Source of the DNA: Burkholderia sp. HI2500 | GTDB lineage: Bacteria; Pseudomonadota; Gammaproteobacteria; Burkholderiales; Burkholderiaceae | Direction: 5' to 3' | Assembly (NCBI RefSeq): GCF_002223055.1 | Contig: NZ_NKFL01000007.1 | Coordinates: 62,001 to 126,000 of the forward strand | Length of the DNA stretch: 64,000 bases | Shown: piece by piece, positions 53,601-60,361 of the stretch | Layout of the letters: each line of letters opens with the position of its first letter | Numbering within the stretch: position 1 is the first letter of the stretch | Position numbers and translations under genes: made by a program | The notes under the pieces: model-generated | Database searches by the model: none | Told to the model about the DNA's origin: nothing | What the model saw: the letters and a program-made list of their open reading frames with translations, nothing else

Positions 53601-54760
53601 TCAAGGCCGGCCACCCCGCGCAGGTCGGGCCGCTGCGCGAAGCCGGCGAACAGGATGCGGTGCGGCGCCGCGACGAGTTCCTGGCCGTGGTGTCGCACGA
53701 ACTCAAGAATCCGCTCAACCTCATTTCGGCGAGCGCGGAACTGATCGCGCGCGCGCCGGAATCGCGGCAGAACCTGAACATCTCGCGTGCCGCCGATACG
53801 ATCCGGCGCACCGTCATCGGCCAGGCGCAGATCATCGACGATCTGCTCGACATTTCGCGCGTGCGAACCGGCAAGCTGTCGGTCGTGCGCACGCCCGTCG
53901 ACATGCGCGAGATCGTGAAGCGCGTCACGCATGCCGTTCAGGACGAAGCGAGCCAGCGCGGCCTCACCCTCAACGTCGCGATTCCCGCCGCGCCCGTGAT
54001 CATTCATGCCGACCTCACGCGCATCGAGCAGATCGTCTGGAACCTGATCAGCAACGCGCTGAAGTTCACCAGCCGCGGGTCGGTGGACGTGTCGCTGCAG
54101 GTCGACGAACATGCCGAGGCCGTGCTGCGCGTGGCCGATACCGGGAACGGCATCGAGGCCGCGCTGCTGCCTCACATCTTCGACATGTTCCGGCAAAGCC
54201 GGGAATCGTCGGTGCGCCGCCCCGGTCTCGGCATCGGCCTTGCGCTGGTCAAGGAACTGGTGAACCTGCACGGCGGCATCGTGCAGGCGGAATCGAAGGG
54301 CGCCGGCCTCGGTGCGGCGTTCACGGTGACGCTGCCGACCCACCGCGTGCTCGCCGATGCGCGTTCGGCCAGCAGAAGCCCGGTCGAGTCGTTGCAGGGC
54401 CTGCAGGTGCTGATGGTCGACGACGATGCGGATACGGTCGAGACGTTCAAGCTCCTGCTGGAAGGCGAGGGCGCCGTCGTGCGGACGGCAACGAGCGGCG
54501 AGGCGGCGTTGTCGACGCTCGACGGTCATGTGCCGGACGTCGTGCTGTCCGACATCGGCATGCCGGGCATGGGCGGGCTGGCCTTCGTCGAAAAGCTGCG
54601 TGAAGTGCCGGCGCTGAAATCGGTGCTCTGTATCGCGCTCAGCGGCTACGCACAGGACGCCGACGTGAAGCAGGCGGAGCAGGCCGGCTTCGATGCCCAC
54701 CTGAAAAAGCCCGTGTCGCTTGACGACCTGATGTCGATCTTCACGCGGCTGCGCAGTTGA
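50675..54760 (+). CDS. CheB-CheR-PAS-histidine kinase-receiver fusion
   Basis: This is a 1361-residue cytosolic signalling protein. Residues 15-195 are a CheB methylesterase (Ser23 in GIGASAGGL, His in VMHLAPDHE, Asp in LSGAGSDGS). Residues about 230-490 are a CheR methyltransferase (VWSVGCATGEEAYSLAMLLQ and DLICCRNLLIYLDREAQ). A long coiled coil (about 645-740, with repeated EELQ units) and two PAS domains follow. The kinase core carries H1008 in VVSHELKNPLN, and the C-terminal receiver D1293 in VVLSDIGMPGMGG. Such fusions link methylation and phosphorylation in one polypeptide. The start ATG has only a weak ribosome site, so the N-terminus could differ. Confidence 0.92.
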   Translation: MSKRRGQALPSQANHPVVGIGASAGGLSALLEFFEALPARTSMAFVVVMHLAPDHESNLASLLQKATGMHVMEVTSPTPIEPDHVYLIAPSLELTMVDDYLRVAPHRPEESGRRAAIDLFFRTLAEAHRERAIGIVLSGAGSDGSVGLSRVKEMGGITFAQEPAEAEYDSMPRSAIATGMVDFVTTAAEMPQRLMDLWVTAKEIHLPVTENEERQEELVNEAAERALREIMIILRTRTAHDFRHYKRATVLRRIERRLQVNGITDLQAYRDFLHLHPEETQALLQDMLISVTNFFRDKEAFDVLDRDVLPRFFEGRGEQDRIRVWSVGCATGEEAYSLAMLLQERSLKSAEGVSFQVFATDIDERAISFARTGLYPDSILADVTPSRVRQFFAKDAAHYRVKKELREHMLFAHHNVLSDPPFSRLDLICCRNLLIYLDREAQIEILKMFHFALRPGGVLFLGSSESADSVSSMFSVVDKRNRIYRANMAVRGDTPVPVAISGMMSTRPVVTTIQPPGRRRFSFGDLHQRLVEQHAPPSVLVSRDSEIVHLSDRAGRFRRYSGGEPSHNIIAVVRPELRLELRTAIYQALHTNRSVEARRVRVERDARSYFVNMTARPVHDPEANADFVLVLFDEVEDSMSSAETATADVQKDPIISQLERELQRTKEQLQSTIEQSETSTEELKASNEELQAINEELRSATEELETSKEELQSINEELTTVNAELKSKVEETGKINDDLQNLIAANDIGTIFVDRNICIKRYTPRATDVFSIIPSDIGRSLLDITHRLEYDKLSDDAAEAFDSLRLIERELRSNDGRWYLARFVPYRTTEDRIDGAVLSFIDVTDRRRAEDRLREGERLMRIVAEGTKDYAIITFDDDGIVTSWNAGAERIFGYTEAEMIGQSADLLSTDEDRASQVAQREFGEARLNGRTEEERWHLRKDGTRFFASGVLSRLDEPGISGYAKIARDLGEFAPPVKAGHPAQVGPLREAGEQDAVRRRDEFLAVVSHELKNPLNLISASAELIARAPESRQNLNISRAADTIRRTVIGQAQIIDDLLDISRVRTGKLSVVRTPVDMREIVKRVTHAVQDEASQRGLTLNVAIPAAPVIIHADLTRIEQIVWNLISNALKFTSRGSVDVSLQVDEHAEAVLRVADTGNGIEAALLPHIFDMFRQSRESSVRRPGLGIGLALVKELVNLHGGIVQAESKGAGLGAAFTVTLPTHRVLADARSASRSPVESLQGLQVLMVDDDADTVETFKLLLEGEGAVVRTATSGEAALSTLDGHVPDVVLSDIGMPGMGGLAFVEKLREVPALKSVLCIALSGYAQDADVKQAEQAGFDAHLKKPVSLDDLMSIFTRLRS

Positions 54761-54775
54761 CACGCGAAACGAGAC

Positions 54776-55354
54776 ATGGAGGACGGGATCGATAACCGCA
54801 ACGGAAATGCAAAGGCGCAGTTCGACGAAGCGGACCGGCGGCTCGGGGTGGCCGAGGCGCGCATCCGGTCGCTGTTCGCCAACCCGCTCGCGAACGAGGC
54901 CGTCAGGCAATCCGCGCTGGAAGACTATCGCGAGGCGCGTCTGCTCTGGCTGAGCGCCGATGCCGTCCTGCGCAGTACATCGGTCATCGACAAACCGCCG
55001 CGGCAGGTGGGCCGGCGCATCGTGATTCTTCGCGGCAACGCGCATGTCGGGGAATCGGTTGCGCTGTTGTTGCGGCTGCGCGGATTCAGCACCACCGTGG
55101 TGCCGGCGCACCGTGCCGAAGAAGCGATTGCGCACGGCCCGGCCTCGGCGGTCGTCGTCGACGTCGAGCGTGACCCCGACGACGCTTGCATGTTGGCCGT
55201 CAACACCGTCAATTCGCATCCGCGCACGCGGATCGTCGCCATGGTTCCGCCGACGCTGGAGCGTTACGCGTGGCGCGGGTTCGATGCCGTTCTCGTGAAA
55301 CCGGTGTCGATCGACGTGATCGCGCACGCCATCATGGGCGATAGCGGGGCCTAG
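54776..55354 (+). CDS. Degenerate receiver-domain protein
   Basis: This 192-residue protein starts 15 bases after the fusion kinase. Residues 1-75 are helical (DRRLGVAEARIRSLFANPLA). Residues 78-190 follow the receiver fold (RRIVILRGNAHVGESVALLL, VVVDVERDPDD, VLVKPVSIDVIAHAI), with the KP motif kept but the first acidic pair missing (VILRG in place of VVDD). It may be a phosphorylation-independent partner of the kinase. Confidence 0.75.
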   Translation: MEDGIDNRNGNAKAQFDEADRRLGVAEARIRSLFANPLANEAVRQSALEDYREARLLWLSADAVLRSTSVIDKPPRQVGRRIVILRGNAHVGESVALLLRLRGFSTTVVPAHRAEEAIAHGPASAVVVDVERDPDDACMLAVNTVNSHPRTRIVAMVPPTLERYAWRGFDAVLVKPVSIDVIAHAIMGDSGA

Positions 55355-55404
55355 TAACGGAGGCGGTGCGTCCGCCGGCAACCTGGCATGCATCGGGGGG
55401 ACGC

Positions 55405-56001
55405 TTGAGCCGTACCTTTCTTTACATCAACAGCTCGACCGAGAGCCCGTTCCCCGAGCAGGAACTGATTGCGTTCGACAAGGCCGGCCACACGGTCGTG
55501 CTCAACCGCGTCGCCATCGACCGTGTCCCGCCGTATGTCGCCGCCGCCGAGCGGCCGGAGCTGGCGGGCATCCTGAGGCGCGCCGTCCCTGGCGATTCGC
55601 TGGTGGTACTGGAGATTGCCGCGCTTGGCTGCAGCGCGCGCGATGCGCTGTCGACCCTGATGCAATGCCGCAGCAAAAAGATCGTCGTCCAATGCGTCGA
55701 AGTCGGCAACGTCGATCTCGCGGGCCGCCCCGAACCGCAGGCGATCAAGATGCTCCGGGCGGTGATCCGGCTGGAGACCGCGGCCCGGAGCCAGCGCGGC
55801 AAAGCGGGCGTGCAATTCGCACAAGACCGCGGGCGGCACGTCGGCCGGCCCACCTCGCTTGCGCGGCACGATCGAGAACGCGTGATGCGCGCACTCGACA
55901 AGGGGCTGTCGGTCAGTGAAGTCGCGCGCAGGTTCGGGACGTCCCGTCAGACCATCATGCGGATCCGGGCATCGTTTGCGCTCGCCGCCGAAGAGGGTTG
56001 A
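55405..56001 (+). CDS. Catalytically inactive serine-recombinase-like DNA-binding protein
   Basis: A TTG start with GGGGGG before it gives a 198-residue protein; a GTG at 55366 is the alternative. The N-terminus aligns with the resolvase domain: SRTFLYINSSTESPFPEQEL stands where YxRVSTxxQ is expected, so the Ser remains but its Arg is lost. LEIAALGCSARDALSTL lacks the two catalytic Arg of DRLGRSLRDL. The C-terminus is an intact Hin-like helix-turn-helix (KGLSVSEVARRFGTSRQTIM). I infer a regulator derived from an invertase. Its location after the signalling genes suggests it is part of that cluster. Confidence 0.78.
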   Translation: MSRTFLYINSSTESPFPEQELIAFDKAGHTVVLNRVAIDRVPPYVAAAERPELAGILRRAVPGDSLVVLEIAALGCSARDALSTLMQCRSKKIVVQCVEVGNVDLAGRPEPQAIKMLRAVIRLETAARSQRGKAGVQFAQDRGRHVGRPTSLARHDRERVMRALDKGLSVSEVARRFGTSRQTIMRIRASFALAAEEG

Positions 56002-56031
56002 TCGATTTCGCGTAGTGTCGCGTGAAGCGAG

Positions 56032-56050
56032 CATTCAGAAATCCTGAATG
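56032..56050. terminator. Inverted repeat after the recombinase-like gene
   Basis: CATTCAG and CTGAATG pair across AAATC, 31 bases past the stop codon. There is no U-run. It could be a weak terminator or an operator. A second 6-4-6 dyad (CAACAT/ATGTTG) lies at 56126-56141. Confidence 0.35.
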
Positions 56051-56347
56051 GCCGTGTGCTCGACATCATCCGGGAGCGCGATGAGAGAAGGTCCGGCATA
56101 CGGTCGCGGATTGTTCTGTTTCACGCAACATGCTTATGTTGTCTGCCGACCTACTGCCGAATTCACGATGAACCTAGGATGTGTCGCGCAGGCTGTCGCA
56201 CAGGCAATCGGGTGAGCACGTCCTTGGTGCGACTCGTGTTTGAAGCGCGAGCCTGGAATCCGCGTCGACGATCGTTGCATGCACGGCATATCGCGTGTCA
56301 ATCCGGTCGTGCGAAACATCACATCGAACTTCTCTCAGGATCCCGCC

Positions 56348-56923
56348 ATGAGACTGGGTATTTTTCTGCGATCGAGTATCTGCTCCACGGTACTTTTCGC
56401 AGCCGTGCCCGCAGTTGCGTTTGCTGATCCGCTGACTGTCACGGTTGACGATCTCGATCATGACGGTCAGTTCACGAATGCTCAGGTGTACAACGGATTT
56501 GGATGCCGTGGCGACAATGTCTCGCCTCGCATCGCGTGGGCACACGTTCCGCCTGGCACCAGAAGCATCGTCGTCACGCTGTACGATCCGGATGCCCCGA
56601 CCGGGGGGCTCGGCTGGACGCATTGGGTAGTCGTCAACATCCCGCCTTCGGAAACGTCGATTCGGAAAGGGGCATCGGGCGATGTGCGGCTCATGCCGGT
56701 GGGCGCGCTCGAGACACTGACGGATTTTGGCGAATCCAGGTACGGTGGGCCATGCCCGCCGCAAGGCGAGTCTCATCGATATGTCGTGACGGTATCCGCG
56801 TTGTCCATTCCGCGTGTCGACGTGAAACCGACGTCGAGTCCGGCGGTCGTTGCCTATCAGATGCATGGAAACATCCTTGGACAGGCGCGATATATCGCGA
56901 CTTACCACCGAGCATCGAATTGA
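56348..56923 (+). CDS. Exported YbhB/YbcL (Raf-kinase-inhibitor-like) protein
   Basis: This 191-residue protein has a signal peptide ending ...VPAVAFA-DP. It matches the bacterial PEBP family: FGCRGDNVSPRIAWAHVPPG, YDPDAPTGGLGWTHWVVVNI, YGGPCPPQGESHRYVVTVSA. PEBP-fold proteins bind anionic ligands; the bacterial role is unknown. It lies alone on its strand, with a 346-base leader region holding two small dyads. Confidence 0.9.
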   Translation: MRLGIFLRSSICSTVLFAAVPAVAFADPLTVTVDDLDHDGQFTNAQVYNGFGCRGDNVSPRIAWAHVPPGTRSIVVTLYDPDAPTGGLGWTHWVVVNIPPSETSIRKGASGDVRLMPVGALETLTDFGESRYGGPCPPQGESHRYVVTVSALSIPRVDVKPTSSPAVVAYQMHGNILGQARYIATYHRASN

Positions 56924-57040
56924 CCGTGAGCGGCGGTTCGCACGCGGCCCGAAACTCGCTGCTTCAGCCGCCTTTGCGGCGCCAGGCAGGCGCCGGCATG
57001 CACGGCTCGTGCGAATGCCCTGACGCCCGCGCACGCCTGC

Positions 57041-57790
57041 TCACGCGTCGGCGCCCTTGCACTTCATGCTCGCGATACGTTGGTCCGGCCGGGTGCGGTA
57101 GAACACGAAGTTCGTCGCCCCCGGGCCCTGATTGCCGCCCTCTTCATCGACGTAGGTTTCCGCAAACACCGGCACGGCGGCGTTGGCGATGGTGACCCGG
57201 AAGAACACGTTGCTTTGTGTGTTGGGCGCGGTGGTGCCGTAGTCGAGCGCGCATCGGCCGGCGATGCGCTTGACCGTGGCGCGGCGGCCGAGCTGGCGCA
57301 GCAGGATGTCCTGCGTGTCGTCGCTCGGGTAGAACTTGCGCAGCGCGATCGACAGGACGGTGGTCGCGTTGCCGTTGAGGACGACGCCGACGTGGCCTTC
57401 GTTGTCCGTTTTGACGCCGGCGTCCTCGCCGACCTTGCCGTCCGGCACATCCACGTCGCCGAAGCCGGTGAGCAGCGTGCTGCCGCTACGGGTATGCGTG
57501 GCCTCGGGGGAATGGCCGTCCGGATTGCCGAGCGGCTTCGCGTCGCTCCAGTGCACGCCGGGCAGGTTGTCGAACGCCGGCCAGGTTGCCGGCTTCGCCG
57601 CGCCGAATACGCCCAGCAGCGTTTGCAGCGGCGATGCAGGGGTCGTTTCCGGCACATGGACGGCCGGCAACGACACCGCGGATGCGGGGTCCGCCGTCGG
57701 GTTGGCGGGCGGCATGGCGCGCTTGCACGCGCTTAGGCCGATCAGCAGGACGCCGGCGGATAGCGCACACCACTTCAAGGTACGGCGCAC
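57041..57790 (-). CDS. Putative lipoprotein (about 249 aa)
   Basis: GTG 57790 is preferred because it gives a compact lipoprotein signal (RRTLKWCALSAGVLLIGLSA, then Cys); an ATG at 57862 would add 24 residues. The mature part is a soluble domain with segments LPGVHWSDAKPLGNPDG and VLNGNATTVLSIALRKFYPS, ending NFVFYRTRPDQRIASMKCKG. I do not recognise the family. Probably anchored to the inner face of the outer membrane. Confidence 0.65.
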   Translation of the reverse strand: MRRTLKWCALSAGVLLIGLSACKRAMPPANPTADPASAVSLPAVHVPETTPASPLQTLLGVFGAAKPATWPAFDNLPGVHWSDAKPLGNPDGHSPEATHTRSGSTLLTGFGDVDVPDGKVGEDAGVKTDNEGHVGVVLNGNATTVLSIALRKFYPSDDTQDILLRQLGRRATVKRIAGRCALDYGTTAPNTQSNVFFRVTIANAAVPVFAETYVDEEGGNQGPGATNFVFYRTRPDQRIASMKCKGADA

Positions 57791-57956
57791 ACGTGTTTGC
57801 CTGTCGCCGGCATTACGGTCGTGTATTAACCGCCGAATAGCCCTTTTATGAAACGTGTTCATTTCCCAAATATTAGGATCGGAAAATATATCGAGAAGTA
57901 GAAACACGGCGATCGTTGTGCGTGCGCCGATTGCCTCGGCTTTACTGATCGCAATT

Positions 57957-57978
57957 CTAGTCAAAGTAGATCGACTAG
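57957..57978. promoter_or_regulatory. CTAGTC/GACTAG dyad in an AT-rich divergent region
   Basis: Six-base arms are separated by ten bases, followed by TATACA. It lies between the lipoprotein gene (minus) and the gene at 58077 (plus), in the most AT-rich stretch of the window. It could be an operator over a -10 element. Confidence 0.35.
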
Positions 57979-58076
57979 TATACATTCATCATATCGTTCT
58001 TCTCGCGTCGTCAGGCTGTGGGCCGGATGCGAAGCGATGCAGGGGCGCCGAGTGTGGCTTGGGCAGGAATTTCACG

Positions 58077-58448
58077 ATGACACGGACAGCCAGTATCGAT
58101 GAGATCGCCCGTAGCCTGAACGGGTTGGAGCCACCCTGGCTGCCCGCCTGTGACATGCGGGCCTATGCAGCAAAGGTGGATTCGGAATGCGGATATAGCT
58201 CGGAAATGATGGTCGCCCTCGAGATCAATACGCGAATGTTCGAGGAAGTCGTTGCGTACGTGCATTTGTGCGGCGCGTTCGCATCGCTGCATCCATCGAC
58301 TGCGCGGCAGTACGAATGCGTGCGCAACGACTCGGCCGAAATCGACGATGTGCTCGCACACCATGCGACCGGCGCATGTCCTACGTACACGGGGTTGCTG
58401 GCGTCGTTCGTCGATCGGGGCATCGTCGTGCGACGTGCGCCAGGTTGA
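58077..58448 (+). CDS. Hypothetical protein (123 aa)
   Basis: This soluble, mainly helical protein has CAGGA before the ATG. SIDEIARSLNGLEPPWLPAC and SEMMVALEINTRMFEEVVAY are typical helix-rich stretches. Three internal Cys. No family recognised. It is followed after 23 bases by a putative lipoprotein gene. Confidence 0.6.
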   Translation: MTRTASIDEIARSLNGLEPPWLPACDMRAYAAKVDSECGYSSEMMVALEINTRMFEEVVAYVHLCGAFASLHPSTARQYECVRNDSAEIDDVLAHHATGACPTYTGLLASFVDRGIVVRRAPG

Positions 58449-58471
58449 GATTCCGCCCCAGTAACGGCTTC

Positions 58472-59395
58472 ATGCCGCTTTCCTTTCGACTGCGACGCAT
58501 CGCATTCGCAGTCGCGATCAGGACCCAGCTCAAGATGACCACGCCTTCCGGACGCCCTGCCGTGCAGACAAGAACCATCAAGAAGGCCACTGTTTTGTTC
58601 GCCTGGGTCAACCGGGCGACCGCCGACCGGTCGCGTCGATGCGCGTCGGCTGTTGGCGCGACGGCCGGGCTATGGCTCGTCGCCAGCGTGTTGTCGGGGT
58701 GTGCGCCGCTATCGGCGTCCGCGCCGTCCGATCCTCAACAACAGGCTGTCGCAGAGCAGCGGAATGCGAATGCGTTGTATAGCCAGAAGGTATTGGCATA
58801 CAAGCCGATGTTCGAGAATCCTGGCGGCTACGGTCGAGCGCAGATACTGGATGCGTACGAGGCAGTCCTCCAGCAGTACTCCGCCGCTGCGATCGTGTAT
58901 GCCCGCATCATCTATCCCGACGCTCGACAGACGCTTCCACCTTCGCTGCAGCCATTGCCGGCCCCGTCGGGGCCGGTCACGCTGGCGGTCGTCAATCGCG
59001 ACTACGAACATGTGCTCGGCATGAGCGCTACGTTGTGGGAGATGGATATGGCGGCGAACTTTGGCCGGCCGTCGAAATTGCCGATACCGAAATACAACGG
59101 TCCGGTGCTGATCATGCCGCCTTTGCCGCCGTTTCCACCGCTGCAGGATGTTCGCGATCCGAAGTTCGCGCGGCTCGTGACGATGACGAAGAAAGTGGAC
59201 GACGCGCAGAAGGCGGATCTGGCACGAGAGCACGCCGCGATCGAGCAACAGTATGCGGAGCAGGCTGCGTGGCGGGCTCGACACCCCATGGGGCAGTATG
59301 ACCACATCGATCCGAGGACCGGACTGCCGTATGCGCCCCCGCCACAGGAGACGCAGCGCTGGTGCATGATGGGCGGCGGCCGGGTGCCTTGCTGA
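58472..59395 (+). CDS. Putative lipoprotein with proline-rich region (start uncertain)
   Basis: A hydrophobic stretch ending WLVASVLSGCAPLS has a lipobox, but it begins some 65 residues after the first ATG; a later start is likely. The mature part is helical (YGRAQILDAYEAVLQQYSAA), then Pro-rich (KYNGPVLIMPPLPPFPPLQD) and ends with a WCMMGGGRVPC tail. Function unknown. Confidence 0.6.
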   Translation: MPLSFRLRRIAFAVAIRTQLKMTTPSGRPAVQTRTIKKATVLFAWVNRATADRSRRCASAVGATAGLWLVASVLSGCAPLSASAPSDPQQQAVAEQRNANALYSQKVLAYKPMFENPGGYGRAQILDAYEAVLQQYSAAAIVYARIIYPDARQTLPPSLQPLPAPSGPVTLAVVNRDYEHVLGMSATLWEMDMAANFGRPSKLPIPKYNGPVLIMPPLPPFPPLQDVRDPKFARLVTMTKKVDDAQKADLAREHAAIEQQYAEQAAWRARHPMGQYDHIDPRTGLPYAPPPQETQRWCMMGGGRVPC

Positions 59396-59618
59396 AACCG
59401 CTGCGCGCAACGGTCATTGCGGCATCCGTTTTCGACGGGGGCCGTCTGCTTCAAAACCCGTACTTGTGTCGGCCTGCGTGACGCTGTTCGCTGGCGGCGT
59501 ATCGGTTGCGCGTCCTGGTCAACCGGTATCCGGCAGCGGGCACACATGCCCGACAGGCTGAAAGGAGCGGTGCGGGCGGCGGTGCTAAGATGCCGCCCTG
59601 TAGTCAGGAGATGCATGA

Positions 59619-60221
59619 ATGCGCGCGAGCAAACGCCAGCAGGTGGTCGACAAGGCAGGTGAGCTGTTTTCCCTGCATGGCTTTCATCCGGTCGGCATCG
59701 ACCGGATCATCGCCGAAGCGGACGTTGCCCGCATGACGCTCTACCATCACTTCGCCGGCAAGGACGATCTGATCAAGGCCGTGCTGGAACAGCGCTACAC
59801 CTTCATCATGGAGAGCATCGCCGCGAAGCTCGACCCCATGCCGCACGCCTCTGCGCGCCTGAAGGGGATTTTCGACTGGTACGGCACCTGGTTCAGCAGC
59901 CCGGCGTTCGCGGGCTGCCTGTTCGAGCGTGCGCTGGCCGAGTTCGGCGCGACCTGCCCCAAGGTGACCGACGTGGCGGTGCGCTATCGGGACGACTTGC
60001 TGGCCCTCATGGAGCAACTGCTCGCCGAGATCGTTCCGCGTCGCCGGGCACGTCAGCTGGCAGGCGTGTACGTGATGTTACTGAGCGGGGCGACCGCGGA
60101 TGCGCGTGCGATCGGGGATTCGCAGGCTGCCGCAAGGGCCTGGCAGGCGGCGGAGATGTTGCTGAACGAGTCCAGGGTCGCAGCGGAAAGCACGCGTAAA
60201 GCCCGTAGCCGTCGTGCTTGA
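59619..60221 (+). CDS. TetR-family transcriptional regulator
   Basis: This 200-residue protein has AGGAG before the ATG. The helix-turn-helix is in residues 5-50: VVDKAGELFSLHGFHPVGID, RIIAEADVARMTLYHHFAGK. The ligand domain (YGTWFSSPAFAGCLFERALA) belongs to the branch of small-molecule-responsive TetR proteins with CLF motifs. No divergent target gene is present; target unknown. Confidence 0.92.
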   Translation: MRASKRQQVVDKAGELFSLHGFHPVGIDRIIAEADVARMTLYHHFAGKDDLIKAVLEQRYTFIMESIAAKLDPMPHASARLKGIFDWYGTWFSSPAFAGCLFERALAEFGATCPKVTDVAVRYRDDLLALMEQLLAEIVPRRRARQLAGVYVMLLSGATADARAIGDSQAAARAWQAAEMLLNESRVAAESTRKARSRRA

Positions 60222-60361
60222 TCGTTGCTGAACCCGGTCTTTCGCCTCGGTGCAACGTCGGCCGTCGCGCACGCTCGCGTCGCCGCCAGCGAGCGGCAAC
60301 GCGAGAATCGGCGGCCCTGGCCGACGCCGGCCCTGATCACCAAGCCGGCGTCGACAACGCA

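Noticed and set aside
50657..55393. 1578-codon open frame on the minus strand opposite the CheB-CheR-kinase fusion
   Set aside because: It mirrors the fusion gene codon by codon and shows no domain of its own; the plus-strand motifs are unambiguous.
55405..56001. Active invertase with recombination sites
   Set aside because: The catalytic Arg residues are missing and no pair of inverted recombination sites or invertible segment was seen nearby.
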